Below are positions 50,095 to 59,335 of a DNA stretch of 64,000 bases, piece by piece. The notes beneath the pieces are model-generated. The model saw only the letters and a program-made list of their open reading frames with translations, searched no databases and was not told the DNA's origin. Location: contig NZ_CP040977.1 of assembly GCF_006364435.1 (NCBI RefSeq), positions 558,001 through 622,000 of the forward strand. Direction: 5' to 3'. Positions within the stretch are counted from its first letter, which is position 1. Every line of letters starts with the position of its first letter. The DNA comes from Candidatus Methylopumilus universalis. GTDB lineage: Bacteria > Pseudomonadota > Gammaproteobacteria > Burkholderiales > Methylophilaceae. Both the position numbers and the translations under genes were made by a program.

Positions 50095-50705
50095 GAACGC
50101 ACCTTCCTTTTCCAGATAGGCTCTTTAATATCGACAGCCCCCTGATATGGATCACTAAATGACTGAAGGGCTTTTAATGCCTCATTGGCATCTTTGCCAG
50201 CTTTAATCAGGTAGCTATCAAATCCTGAACGTTTTAGGTAAAACAATTGATCTTGTAAGACATCACCAAAAGCTCTTAATATATTTTTAAAGTGATAACG
50301 TGAGCGCAGTAAATTGCCTAATGTAAATATGCGACCATCTTGAAATCGTTCCACAAATACAGCAATCAGTGGAAATACATTAATGTCTTTTTCTAGAAGT
50401 AATAACGCATCTAAGGTTTCATGTGTCGCTACCCACAATGCAATTTCTTTATTTTTAACTCTTATCTGCAATGCATCACGATTTTTTAGATATACACTTA
50501 ATGGCAAAATAATTTTTCCAGTTTGCGGGATGACCGTTTCACTGATTTGTAAGTCGGTAGGGAGTGATTCACCAGTTAATTTAAATAACACTACTTTACC
50601 CGCTTGTTTTTTTACTTCTTCATTACCACTTGGCAAGCTTACAAATGTCCATTCATCTTCTACAATGGACTGATTGAGAATAAGCTGAGAATTAAGCATA
50701 CACAT
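50091..50705 (-). CDS. DUF934 protein of the sulfite reductase operon
   Basis: A 204-residue cytoplasmic protein, regularly found beside cysI/cysH in betaproteobacteria and pseudomonads but without a proven activity. Blocks such as RIFTLGNLLRSRYHFKNILRAFGDVLQDQLFYLKRSGFDSY (positions about 125-165) match the family, which is often thought to assist sulfite reduction. It overlaps cysI by 14 bp and cysH by 4 bp, so all three are translationally linked. Confidence 0.85.
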   Translation of the reverse strand: MCMLNSQLILNQSIVEDEWTFVSLPSGNEEVKKQAGKVVLFKLTGESLPTDLQISETVIPQTGKIILPLSVYLKNRDALQIRVKNKEIALWVATHETLDALLLLEKDINVFPLIAVFVERFQDGRIFTLGNLLRSRYHFKNILRAFGDVLQDQLFYLKRSGFDSYLIKAGKDANEALKALQSFSDPYQGAVDIKEPIWKRKVRS

Positions 50706-52341
50706 GCTCTTTAAAAGGATTCACACCTAAGCGTCTTACAGTGTCTATAAATCTTTCTTCAGGGTTGCGATGTTTAATATAAACATCAATAAGTTTTTTA
50801 ATTACGCCAGGCATTTCTTCGGCAGCAAAAGAAGGGCCTATCACAGAACCTAAGCTTGCATCATTGCCTTGTTTGCCACCAATAGTGACCTGGTACCATT
50901 CAGAACCGTCTTTATCAACCCCTAATACGCCGATATGGCCAATATGATGATGTCCACATGCATTCATACAGCCTGAGATATTAAGTTCCAACTCTCCAAT
51001 ATCATGAAGGTAGTCAAGATTATCAAAAGCTTCTTGAATAGAAGTTGCAATTGGAATACTTTTCGCATTAGCAAGCGAACAGAAGTCCCCACCAGGGCAA
51101 CAGATAATATCTGTTAATAAACCTATATTAGGCGTAGCTAATTGATGTGCTTTTGCTTTTTCCCAAACCTTAAAAATATCTTGTAATTTAACATCCGCCA
51201 AAATGAGGTTTTGTTCGTGCGATACACGTAGCTCACCAAAGCTATATTGCTCTGCAAGTTCAGCCACAATTCTCATTTGGTCTGACGTCGCATCACCTGG
51301 AGCTAAGCCGTGCGGTTTTAGGGACAAGGTAATAGCTCGATAACCTTTTTGTTTGTGAAGATGAACGGATCTTTTCGCCCATGATGCAAAAGCTTTATTA
51401 TTTTGAATAGCTTCATCATAAGTATCATCTTGATCATTTAATTTTTCATAAGGCATTGCTGTAAAAAATTTTGCAATGCGTTTTAATTCAGATTCATCAA
51501 TGGTATTTGGTGAATTTTTTAAATGGTGCCATTCGGCTTCCACTTGTTTTTTAAATTCTTCAATACCTAAAGCCTTCGCTAAAATTTTAATGCGTGCTTT
51601 ATAGATATTATCGCGACGTCCATGAAGGTTATAGACACGAATAATAGCTTCGCAATAAGTGAGCACATGCTCCCATTCAAGATGTTCACGGATAATAGAT
51701 CCAAGAATAGGCGTTCTACCTAAGCCTCCACCCACCCATACACGAATGGCCATCTTTTGATCTTTATCATAATAAAATTCAAGCCCAATATCGTGAGCTT
51801 GCACAATCGCACGATCTTGTTGACTCCCTGACACTGCAATTTTAAATTTACGCGGTAATAATGAAAATTCTGGATGGAAGGTACTCCATTGTCTTAAGAT
51901 TTCAGCAATTGCTCTTGGATCAATAATTTCGTCAGGTGCCACACCTGCAAATTGGTCAGTAGTGATGTTGCGAATACAATTGCCTGATGTTTGAATAGCA
52001 TGCATTTCAACTTTAGAAAGCTCTTCTAAAATATCAGGCGTTTCTTCTAATTTGGGCCAATTGAGCTGAAGATTTTGTCTGGTACTAAAATGACCGTAAC
52101 CTCGATCAAACTGATCTGATATGTCTGCCAATTTACGTAATTGTTTTGAAGATAAAAGACCGTAAGGAACTGCAATACGAAGCATAGGTGCGTGACGTTG
52201 AATGTATAGACCATTCTGTAGACGAAGTGGTCTAAATTCATCATCGGTAAGCTTACCGCTTAAATAACGTGATGTTTGATCGCGGAATTGTGCAACGCGT
52301 TCATTGACTATGGTTTGATCGATATTATCGTACTGATACAT
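50692..52341 (-). CDS. cysI: Sulfite reductase (siroheme/[4Fe-4S] hemoprotein)
   Basis: Six-electron reduction of sulfite to sulfide. The 549-residue protein has the tandem ferritin-like-fold halves (FDRGYGHFSTRQNLQL and ELRVSHEQNLILADV) and the cofactor cysteines in CCPGGDFCSLANAKS and SGCMNACGHHHIGHIG. No CysJ flavoprotein is present, so the electron donor is probably a ferredoxin or another carrier; the 7Fe ferredoxin gene at the end of the operon is one candidate. Confidence 0.93.
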   Translation of the reverse strand: MYQYDNIDQTIVNERVAQFRDQTSRYLSGKLTDDEFRPLRLQNGLYIQRHAPMLRIAVPYGLLSSKQLRKLADISDQFDRGYGHFSTRQNLQLNWPKLEETPDILEELSKVEMHAIQTSGNCIRNITTDQFAGVAPDEIIDPRAIAEILRQWSTFHPEFSLLPRKFKIAVSGSQQDRAIVQAHDIGLEFYYDKDQKMAIRVWVGGGLGRTPILGSIIREHLEWEHVLTYCEAIIRVYNLHGRRDNIYKARIKILAKALGIEEFKKQVEAEWHHLKNSPNTIDESELKRIAKFFTAMPYEKLNDQDDTYDEAIQNNKAFASWAKRSVHLHKQKGYRAITLSLKPHGLAPGDATSDQMRIVAELAEQYSFGELRVSHEQNLILADVKLQDIFKVWEKAKAHQLATPNIGLLTDIICCPGGDFCSLANAKSIPIATSIQEAFDNLDYLHDIGELELNISGCMNACGHHHIGHIGVLGVDKDGSEWYQVTIGGKQGNDASLGSVIGPSFAAEEMPGVIKKLIDVYIKHRNPEERFIDTVRRLGVNPFKEHVYA

Positions 52342-52356
52342 AATTTTTTTTAATGC

Positions 52357-53127
52357 TTAATGAAAAATAAGTTTCTGGCCAACATAAATTAAGATCAAAG
52401 CCAATACATAGCGAACAGATTGCTCGCTGACTTTAGAACTTAAATGACTGCCTATATAAATGCCTGGAATTGAACCAATTAAAAGGACGCCTAGAAGTGA
52501 GTAATCGACGGTGCCTAAACTTGCATGGCCTATCCCAGCAACAAGGGTCAATGGTACCGCATGTGCAATGTCGGTTCCAACAATTTTTGTAATGCCAATC
52601 TTAGGGTAGATAAGCAATAAAGCTGTGACACCAAGTGCACCTGCGCCGACCGAAGTTAAAGTTACTAAGCCACCTAAGATTAATCCTAGAATAATGGTTG
52701 CTATCTCGATGGCACTATCCGTTTTCAAAAGAGTGACTTTTGATTTTTCAATGAGATAAGGCCTAAAGATCACAGCAATTGAAGTAAGTAATAGCGCAAT
52801 ACCTAAATAAAATTTGATGATATCGACAGCCCCTGTAGATGCCACATCAATTTGTCTTAAATAATATGTCGTGAGAATGGAAGCGGGGATGCTACCTACC
52901 ATAAGTCTTTTGACAATTTTCCAGTCAATATTACCTAGTTTTCCATGCGCAAAAATACCAACAGATTTAGTCACTGATGCATAAAGAAGATCAGTGCCTA
53001 CAGCAAGCGCTGGTTTGATGTGGAAAAATAACACGAGGATAGGGGTCATGAGGGATCCGCCGCCTACGCCTGTAAGACCGACTAATAGACCAACTATAAA
53101 TCCAGAAAATATAAACCCAATATCCAT
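52357..53127 (-). CDS. TSUP-family permease (TauE/SafE), probable sulfur oxyanion transporter
   Basis: A 256-residue membrane protein with about eight hydrophobic segments. GFIVGLLVGLTGVGGGSLMTPILV at the N-terminus and GGLVTLTSVGAGALGVTALL in the middle are the paired TSUP signatures. It is the first gene of the leftward cys operon, 15 bp before cysI, and no ABC sulfate transporter is in the window, so it may import sulfate or export sulfite. Confidence 0.85.
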   Translation of the reverse strand: MDIGFIFSGFIVGLLVGLTGVGGGSLMTPILVLFFHIKPALAVGTDLLYASVTKSVGIFAHGKLGNIDWKIVKRLMVGSIPASILTTYYLRQIDVASTGAVDIIKFYLGIALLLTSIAVIFRPYLIEKSKVTLLKTDSAIEIATIILGLILGGLVTLTSVGAGALGVTALLLIYPKIGITKIVGTDIAHAVPLTLVAGIGHASLGTVDYSLLGVLLIGSIPGIYIGSHLSSKVSEQSVRYVLALILIYVGQKLIFH

Positions 53128-53190
53128 TATTGCCCTTTTTAAAACATTAACTTTTTGGTGTTAAAGTGGACGTCACTATAGCAAGTTTTG

Positions 53191-53215
53191 ATATTATAAA
53201 ATAATAATATAATAT
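53191..53215. promoter_or_regulatory. AT-rich dyad between the cys operon and its regulator
   Basis: ATATTATA (53191-53198) and TATAATAT (53208-53215) form an 8-bp inverted repeat with a 9-nt spacer in the 125-bp divergent region. The right half contains TATAAT (53208-53213), a -10 for the rightward regulator gene with start near 53220. A LysR-type regulator site here is plausible and would allow autoregulation. Confidence 0.4.
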
Positions 53216-53252
53216 TGTACCTTTATATCTTTTAGTTATATGGGATTAAGGC

Positions 53253-54185
53253 ATGAAACTCCAACAGTTGCGCTGTATTCATGAGGTGGTCAAAAATGGT
53301 TTTAGTATTTCTAAAGCCGCCGAGGCATTACACACATCTCAACCAGGGGTAAGCAAACAAATCCAGCTTTTAGAAGAAGAGGTTGGCCTTCATATTTTCA
53401 TAAGACATGGAAAGCGTTTAGTAGGGCTTAGCGAACCTGGACAACATGTTTATCAACGTATCAATGAAGTCATACGAGAAATCAAAAGCATTAAACAAGT
53501 CAGCGAAGAATTCAGTCAATCAAGCCTCGGTGTGTTGACTATAGCAACGACGCATACGCAAGCGCGATATAAGCTTCCAAGTGTTGTTCAGGCTTTTATG
53601 AGTAAATATCCTGATGTAAAACTTAATATTCACCAAGGAAACCCGACACAAGTGACTGATCAGGTTGTGAAAGGCGAGGCTGATATTGGCATTGCTACTG
53701 AGTCCATAAGCCATAATGATAAATTATTTTGTTTGCCTTGTTACACGTGGAATCGTTGTTTAGTGATGCCAGCAAAACACCCACTTGCCAAAGAAAAAAC
53801 AGTTACGCTCGCTAAACTTGCCACTTACCCTATCATTACTTATGACTATGCATTTACAGGAAGCACGATTGTGTCAAAAGTTTTTCATGATGCAGGCTTA
53901 ACCCCCAACATTGTCCTTACAGCGATTGATGCTGACGTGATTAAAACATATGTAAACCTGGGTTTAGGTATAGGATTAATTGCACAAATGGCTTACGACT
54001 CTAAAAGAGACCAAGGTCTAGTCAGTATTGATGTGAGTCATTTATTTCCTACAAGTACAACCTATTTAGGTATTAGACGTGATGTATTTTTAAGAGGTTT
54101 TATGTATGATTTTATTGAAATGTTTATACCGGAGTATCCAAAACAAGTTGTTAAGAAACTTATATTAGAACAGGAAAATATTTAA
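53253..54185 (+). CDS. cysB: LysR-family regulator, CysB/Cbl type
   Basis: Transcriptional activator of sulfate assimilation that senses O-acetylserine or related ligands. The 310-residue protein has a winged HTH at about 1-60 (MKLQQLRCIHEVVKNGFSISKAAEALHTSQPGVSKQI, split as KLQQLR and SISKAAEALHTSQPGVSKQ) and a periplasmic-binding-like domain with ATTHTQARYKLP, the CysB ligand loop. It is divergent from the cys operon it would control. fhs follows 11 bp downstream. Confidence 0.92.
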   Translation: MKLQQLRCIHEVVKNGFSISKAAEALHTSQPGVSKQIQLLEEEVGLHIFIRHGKRLVGLSEPGQHVYQRINEVIREIKSIKQVSEEFSQSSLGVLTIATTHTQARYKLPSVVQAFMSKYPDVKLNIHQGNPTQVTDQVVKGEADIGIATESISHNDKLFCLPCYTWNRCLVMPAKHPLAKEKTVTLAKLATYPIITYDYAFTGSTIVSKVFHDAGLTPNIVLTAIDADVIKTYVNLGLGIGLIAQMAYDSKRDQGLVSIDVSHLFPTSTTYLGIRRDVFLRGFMYDFIEMFIPEYPKQVVKKLILEQENI

Positions 54186-54196
54186 TTTAAGCCCTT

Positions 54197-55852
54197 ATGA
54201 ACTCTGATGTAGAAATTAATCAAGCAGCACAATTAAAATCGATCGATGAGATAGTCAAATCACTTGATATCAAAATAGACGACTTATTTTTCTATGGCCC
54301 GTATCAGGCTAAATTAAAGCCTTCTTTCACAAACACTTTAAAAGAGTACAAGACATCTAAATTAATTTTAGTGACGGCAATGAGTCCCACACCTGCAGGC
54401 GAAGGAAAAACAACCACAACGATTGGTTTGGCTGACGCACTTTTTTCAATCGGTAAAAAATCAGCTGCATGTCTTCGTGAACCTTCTTTAGGCCCGGTCT
54501 TTGGGATGAAGGGGGGCGCCACGGGTGGCGGTTATGCGCAAGTAGCCCCTATGGATAAAATTAATTTACATTTCACAGGTGATTTTCATGCCATCACATC
54601 TGCTAATAATCTTTTGGCAGCTCTAATTGATAATCATATTCATCACGGCAATGAACTCAATATTGATATCAATCAAATTTCTTTTAAGCGATGTCTTGAT
54701 ATGAATGATCGCGCTCTAAGACATGTCGAATTAAAGCTTGGTCAAAATCATCGAGATACAGGTTTCGATATTACAGTCGCAAGCGAAGTCATGGCCATTT
54801 TTTGTTTAGCAGAATCATTGGAGGACCTTCAAAATCGATTGGGAGAAATTGAAGTAGCCAAAAGAGTAGATTCAACATCCGTTTATGCTAAAGATTTAAA
54901 AGCGCAAGGGGCTATGACAGCACTTTTAAAAGATGCATTTCAACCCAATCTGGTTCAGACATTGCATGGAACACCCGCTTTTATTCATGGCGGCCCATTT
55001 GCTAACATTGCACATGGATGTAACTCAGTCATCGCCACAAAAACGGCATTGAAGTTAGCTGATTACGTAGTTACAGAAGCGGGCTTTGGTGCAGACTTAG
55101 GCGCTGAAAAGTTCATAGATATCAAATGTAGGCAGTCGGGTATTAAGCCCGATATTATTGTTTTAGTGGCTACCATTCGTGCACTTAAATTTCATGGAGG
55201 CATAGGTGTTTCTGAATTAAATCAAGAAAATCTAAAAGCACTCGAACTTGGTTTTAATAACTTAAAGCGTCACATTGAAAATTGCTCAGAACATTTTGGA
55301 CTAGATGTCATTGTTTCAATCAATCAATTTAGTTCTGATACAGAAAAAGAAATGACATGGCTTCAAAGCGCAGTAGATAAGTTGGGATTCAAAGCAATCC
55401 TTTGTTCGCATTGGTCGGACGGCGCTAAAGGTGCTAAAGATTTAGCTAACGCTGTTTTGGGTCAGTTAAGCAAACCTAAAACATTTAAATTCTTATATGA
55501 AGATGATTTGAGCTTAAAAGACAAAATTACCACCATTGCTTTAAAAATATATCGTGCGAAAGAAGTGCAGTTTTCCGATAGTGCTTTAAATAAACTGTTA
55601 TCACTTGAAAAAAACTATGCAAATTTACCTGTCTGTATTGCTAAAACACCTTATTCATTCTCAAGCGATCCTAAGGAATGTGGCGCGCCTGAAAACCACA
55701 CGCTTATGATAAGAGAATTAAGATTAGCAAGAGGTGCGGGTTTTGTAGTTGCGATTTGCGGTGATCTTATGACCATGCCAGGACTTCCCAAAAGACCTGC
55801 AAGTGAAAAAATACAATTAAACTCAAAGGGTCTTCTTGAAGGGCTAAATTGA
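54197..55852 (+). CDS. fhs: Formate-tetrahydrofolate ligase
   Basis: ATP-dependent formation of 10-formyl-tetrahydrofolate from formate, linking formate oxidation products of methanol metabolism to purine and serine synthesis. The 551-residue length is standard; the P-loop [18 protein letters not shown] and the RAPSLGP-like [23 protein letters not shown] block are intact, with CKRPASEKI-type [12 protein letters not shown] at the end. It lies between cysB and yigZ. Confidence 0.97.
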   Translation: MNSDVEINQAAQLKSIDEIVKSLDIKIDDLFFYGPYQAKLKPSFTNTLKEYKTSKLILVTAMSPTPAGEGKTTTTIGLADALFSIGKKSAACLREPSLGPVFGMKGGATGGGYAQVAPMDKINLHFTGDFHAITSANNLLAALIDNHIHHGNELNIDINQISFKRCLDMNDRALRHVELKLGQNHRDTGFDITVASEVMAIFCLAESLEDLQNRLGEIEVAKRVDSTSVYAKDLKAQGAMTALLKDAFQPNLVQTLHGTPAFIHGGPFANIAHGCNSVIATKTALKLADYVVTEAGFGADLGAEKFIDIKCRQSGIKPDIIVLVATIRALKFHGGIGVSELNQENLKALELGFNNLKRHIENCSEHFGLDVIVSINQFSSDTEKEMTWLQSAVDKLGFKAILCSHWSDGAKGAKDLANAVLGQLSKPKTFKFLYEDDLSLKDKITTIALKIYRAKEVQFSDSALNKLLSLEKNYANLPVCIAKTPYSFSSDPKECGAPENHTLMIRELRLARGAGFVVAICGDLMTMPGLPKRPASEKIQLNSKGLLEGLN

Positions 55853-55856
55853 GGGG

Positions 55857-56438
55857 ATGAATTGTTTTAAAAGTATTTCAACCCAAGAACAAACTATTCA
55901 AAAGTCTAGGTTTATTGGATACACCTTTATAGGTGAAACAAAACAGGATATTTTGCGTACTTTACAATCCATTGCCAAAGAACATCCACATGCAAGTCAT
56001 TTAGCTTTTGCCTATCAACTCAAAACAGAACATGGATTTGAGCCTTATTATTCCGATGCAGGTGAGCCTTCAGGTACTGCTGGAAAACCTCTCTTGCAAT
56101 TAATCGATGCACATCAAATTATAGGCGGCGGTATTGGCGTCATTCGTTATTATGGCGGCATTAATTTGGGTACAGGTGGCCTTACAAGAGCTTATGGAGG
56201 TACCGGCAAGCTTGCTCTAGCACATTCAACTATTGAGGCTTATGTCGAATATATTAAATTAAAATTAAATATAAATTACAATGAGTTAGATAACTATATT
56301 CATGTTATACATTCAATGAATGGGAGCATTCTAGATAAAGGGTTTGACGAAAAAGTGAGCCTTTTGGTGAAGCTACCCGAAACGCAGCTTGGTAAATTAA
56401 AAGAGCGTTTTCCCATGACAGAAATGAATCGTTTTTAA
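55857..56438 (+). CDS. yigZ: YigZ/IMPACT-family protein
   Basis: A 193-residue protein with an N-terminal UPF0029 fold and a C-terminal domain; the family is related to the eukaryotic translation regulator IMPACT, but its bacterial function is not established. SRFIGYTF, YYSDAGEPSGTAGKPLL and the VIRYYGGINLGTGGLTRAY signature are visible. GAGGGG lies directly before the ATG, overlapping the fhs stop, 4 bp apart. Confidence 0.9.
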   Translation: MNCFKSISTQEQTIQKSRFIGYTFIGETKQDILRTLQSIAKEHPHASHLAFAYQLKTEHGFEPYYSDAGEPSGTAGKPLLQLIDAHQIIGGGIGVIRYYGGINLGTGGLTRAYGGTGKLALAHSTIEAYVEYIKLKLNINYNELDNYIHVIHSMNGSILDKGFDEKVSLLVKLPETQLGKLKERFPMTEMNRF

Positions 56439-56474
56439 TATGTTAGATAATAAAACCCCCTAAAAAACATCCGT

Positions 56475-56480
56475 TATAAT
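56475..56480 (+). promoter_or_regulatory. -10 element of rmuC, leaderless start
   Basis: A perfect TATAAT followed by 6 bp and the ATG at 56487, so the predicted first transcribed base is the A of the start codon. There is no Shine-Dalgarno. The upstream gap has a run of C (TAAAACCCCC) but no good -35. Confidence 0.5.
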
Positions 56481-56486
56481 CAAGTT

Positions 56487-57668
56487 ATGCTTAATTTTAT
56501 TTTTGTGCTTCTTATTCTTTTGTGCGGTTTAGCAGGTTATCTATTATGGCGTTTTCAAAGTCAATCACCTGAAGCTATTATGCTAAAAGCTCTTGAAGAA
56601 AAACACCGAGAAATGATTGTCGGTTTAAACGATAGTTTAAATAAATTGACCGATCGCCTTAACTTAGCCCTTGCTGAACAAGGCAAGATACAAGGTGAGA
56701 TTATTCGTGACACCATGGATAACGCGACGAACCAATTGAAAAATTTGCTTAATATGAGGTTGCAAGACATCGATAGCAAGGTTAAAGAAAGTTTGGAAGA
56801 AGGGTTTAAGAAAACTAACGATACGTTCGATCGCGTCATGAAACAGCTCTCTACGATAGATGAGGCACAAAAAAAGATCGATGGCCTCACCACCAACATT
56901 GTGAGCTTTCAGGAGTTATTGGGAGATAAAAAATCTAGAGGCGCATTTGGAGAAGTCCAACTCGAAGGTCTTGTTCGTAATGCGTTACCACCTGATGCAT
57001 TCTCAATGCAGCATACATTATCGAATGGCAATCGAGCGGATTGTGTTCTATTTTTACCAGAGCCAACAGGCAGTGTCGCTATTGATTCTAAATTTCCATT
57101 GGAAAGCTACAGAAAAATGTTGGATACCAGCTTGCCACCAGATGAAATTAAAAATGCGCAAAAGCAGTTTAAGCTTGATATCAAAAAACACATTCACGAT
57201 ATCGCGAGTAAATATATCATTTCCAATGAAACGTCGGATGGCGCAGTCATGTTTATTCCTGCTGAAGCAGTTTTTGCAGAGATTCATGCTTACCATTCTG
57301 ATTTGATAGAAGAGGCGATGAGTCAAAGAGTATGGCTCGTATCACCTACCACACTTATGGCTGTTCTCAATACTGCAAGAGCCGTATTAAAAGATGTTGA
57401 AACACGTAAACAAGTCCATATTATTAAAGCTGAACTTGGAAGACTTGGGCAAGAGTTTGAACGATTTGATGTGCGTATGAAAAAATTAGCTGACAACATT
57501 AGGCAGGCGCACGAGCACGCTCAAGATGTTCATGTCACAAGCCAAAAAATATCTAGACGTTTTTCGCAAATTGAACGTGTTGAGTTGAAAGATGATCCGA
57601 ACGCTTTATTAGAATTTGAAGAAGAAATTTATACACAACAAGAAGAGCAAAATAAAGATGAGAGTTAA
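56487..57668 (+). CDS. rmuC: DNA recombination protein RmuC homologue
   Basis: Membrane-anchored coiled-coil protein of the restriction-nuclease fold superfamily; in E. coli it limits inversion at short inverted repeats. The 393-residue protein has an N-terminal membrane segment (about 2-20, LNFIFVLLILLCGLAGYLLW), coiled coil to about 140, and the RmuC core with SRGAFGEVQLEGLV, DCVLFLPE, VAIDSKFPLESY and VMFIPAEAVFAEI. Its end overlaps moaD by 11 bp. Confidence 0.92.
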   Translation: MLNFIFVLLILLCGLAGYLLWRFQSQSPEAIMLKALEEKHREMIVGLNDSLNKLTDRLNLALAEQGKIQGEIIRDTMDNATNQLKNLLNMRLQDIDSKVKESLEEGFKKTNDTFDRVMKQLSTIDEAQKKIDGLTTNIVSFQELLGDKKSRGAFGEVQLEGLVRNALPPDAFSMQHTLSNGNRADCVLFLPEPTGSVAIDSKFPLESYRKMLDTSLPPDEIKNAQKQFKLDIKKHIHDIASKYIISNETSDGAVMFIPAEAVFAEIHAYHSDLIEEAMSQRVWLVSPTTLMAVLNTARAVLKDVETRKQVHIIKAELGRLGQEFERFDVRMKKLADNIRQAHEHAQDVHVTSQKISRRFSQIERVELKDDPNALLEFEEEIYTQQEEQNKDES

Positions 57669-57915
57669 GTTATTTTATTTTGCAAAAGTGAGAGAGGCCC
57701 TAGGGGTTGATCGGGAAGAAATAGATCTTGCAGGTAGCATTCAAACAGTTGCTGACTTGGTGGGGTTTTTAAAAAGTAGGGGCAGCGCTTGGCATACTAC
57801 CTTTAATGAGCTTTCATCAATCAGAATGGCGGTTAATCAGGAAATAGTTGAAGATGATCATGCGATAAGAGCCAATGATGAAGTTGCCTTTTTTCCGCCT
57901 ATCACGGGCGGTTGA
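57658..57915 (+). CDS. moaD: Molybdopterin synthase small subunit
   Basis: Ubiquitin-like sulfur carrier in molybdopterin synthesis. I start it at the ATG at 57658 (MRVKLFYFAKVREALG), giving 85 aa; an in-frame start 42 bp upstream lies inside rmuC and would add a basic leader not seen in the family. It ends in the essential Gly-Gly (FFPPITGG). The stop abuts the moaE start. Confidence 0.94.
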   Translation: MRVKLFYFAKVREALGVDREEIDLAGSIQTVADLVGFLKSRGSAWHTTFNELSSIRMAVNQEIVEDDHAIRANDEVAFFPPITGG

Positions 57916-57917
57916 TT

Positions 57918-58367
57918 ATGGCTGTCCATGTTCAAGAAGGTTTATTTGATTTACAAATCATCGCCCAAAAACTAAAAAAACTACATAATAGTGGTGCTTC
58001 AGTTACCTTTGAAGGGTATGTAAGAGATTTTGATCTAAATCAGGATAAGTTGGACATACTTGAGTTGGAACACTATCCTGGAATGACTGAAAAAGCATTA
58101 TTAGATATTGAGCTGTTAGCATTTCAGCGATGGAATTTAGATGATATTTATATTGTGCATCGATATGGCAGGTTAAAAGTCGGTGAGCCCATTGTTGGTA
58201 TTATTGTATTTTCAAAACACCGAAAAGAGGCCTTTGAGGCTTGTCATTTTATTATCGATTTTTTAAAAACAGATGCTCCTTTTTGGAAAAAAGAGATTAC
58301 CAACCAAAAATCATACTGGGTGGAAGCTAAAAAGTTAGATGACGAAGAAAAGAATAAGTGGAGTTAA
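57918..58367 (+). CDS. moaE: Molybdopterin synthase catalytic subunit
   Basis: Transfers sulfur from MoaD to precursor Z. From the ATG at 57918 (MAVHVQEGLFDL) it is 149 aa; a TTG at 57912 overlapping the moaD stop is the alternative. VTFEGYVRDF, LELEHYPGMTEKAL, IVHRYGRLKVGEPIV and the catalytic lysine region APFWKKE are visible. Together with moaD it implies a molybdenum enzyme in the cell, for example a formate dehydrogenase; none is in the window. Confidence 0.95.
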   Translation: MAVHVQEGLFDLQIIAQKLKKLHNSGASVTFEGYVRDFDLNQDKLDILELEHYPGMTEKALLDIELLAFQRWNLDDIYIVHRYGRLKVGEPIVGIIVFSKHRKEAFEACHFIIDFLKTDAPFWKKEITNQKSYWVEAKKLDDEEKNKWS

Positions 58368-58432
58368 ATTTTTTAATAAATACATGTACTTATATATTTA
58401 AACTAAAGTTAAGTATTAAATAATAAACGCCT

Positions 58433-58456
58433 ATGAAAGTGATTTTATCCCTATGA
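58433..58456 (+). other. Seven-codon upstream frame before galU
   Basis: ATG AAA GTG ATT TTA TCC CTA TGA lies just before galU and its TGA overlaps the galU start as ATGA. The decamer CCTATGAAAG occurs at both start codons, 20 bp apart. It could be a coupled leader peptide or simply a duplicated start site. No Shine-Dalgarno is seen. Confidence 0.25.
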
Positions 58457-59319
58457 AAGCTATAAAAAAAGCTGTATTTCCGGTAGCCGGTCTCGGTACG
58501 CGTTTTTTACCTGCCACGAAAGCCAATCCAAAAGAGATGCTTCCAGTTGTTGATAAACCTTTAATTCAATATGCGGTAGAAGAGGCAATTCAATCAGGCA
58601 TTACTGAACTTATTTTTGTCACGGGTCGAAACAAAAGATCTATCGAAGATCATTTTGATAAGAATGTTGAGCTTGAAGCTAGTCTAATCGCTTCCAATAA
58701 AAATCTTCTCTTGGAATCTATTCGATCCATCATTCCTTCTCATGTGAAATGTATCTATACCAGACAATCAGAACCCTTAGGTTTGGGTCATGCTGTTCTT
58801 CAAGCAAAAACCATTATTAACGATGAGCCATTTGCTGTTTTATTGGCTGATGATTTAACTGATGCTAATACGCCTGTTTTAAAACAATTAATCATGCAAC
58901 ACCAAAAAGAACAATCATCAGTTATTGCGATTGAAGATATCCCTAAAGAAAAAACGGTGCAATATGGCATCGTCGATGTAGGGGGTTCCAATAATAATTT
59001 ATACAAAATTAATTCAATTGTAGAAAAACCCCAGCCAATAGATGCACCATCTACATTAGGTGTCATTGGTCGCTATGTATTTAATCCAGAAATTTTCGAT
59101 TGTCTAGAAAAAATTAAACCTGGGAAGGGTGGAGAAATCCAGCTCACTGACGCTATTCAAATGCTACTTGATCAGCAAACTATCTTCGCATATCTATTTG
59201 AAGGTAAGCGTTATGATTGCGGTGATAAATTGGGCTTCATGAAGGCCAATATTGAATTTTCAAAAAAACATCCAGAAATAGGAAAAGAATTCATAGCATT
59301 TCTAAAATCAGTATCATGA
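58453..59319 (+). CDS. galU: UTP-glucose-1-phosphate uridylyltransferase
   Basis: Makes UDP-glucose for surface polysaccharides. The 288-residue protein has AVFPVAGLGTRFLPATKANPKEMLP (nucleotide loop, about 7-31), VEKPQP and GRYVFNPEIF. The preceding 85-bp gap is AT-rich (TATATATTTAAAC) and probably holds its promoter. hpt follows. Confidence 0.96.
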   Translation: MKAIKKAVFPVAGLGTRFLPATKANPKEMLPVVDKPLIQYAVEEAIQSGITELIFVTGRNKRSIEDHFDKNVELEASLIASNKNLLLESIRSIIPSHVKCIYTRQSEPLGLGHAVLQAKTIINDEPFAVLLADDLTDANTPVLKQLIMQHQKEQSSVIAIEDIPKEKTVQYGIVDVGGSNNNLYKINSIVEKPQPIDAPSTLGVIGRYVFNPEIFDCLEKIKPGKGGEIQLTDAIQMLLDQQTIFAYLFEGKRYDCGDKLGFMKANIEFSKKHPEIGKEFIAFLKSVS

Positions 59320-59335
59320 TTCAGTTTATTAATTG

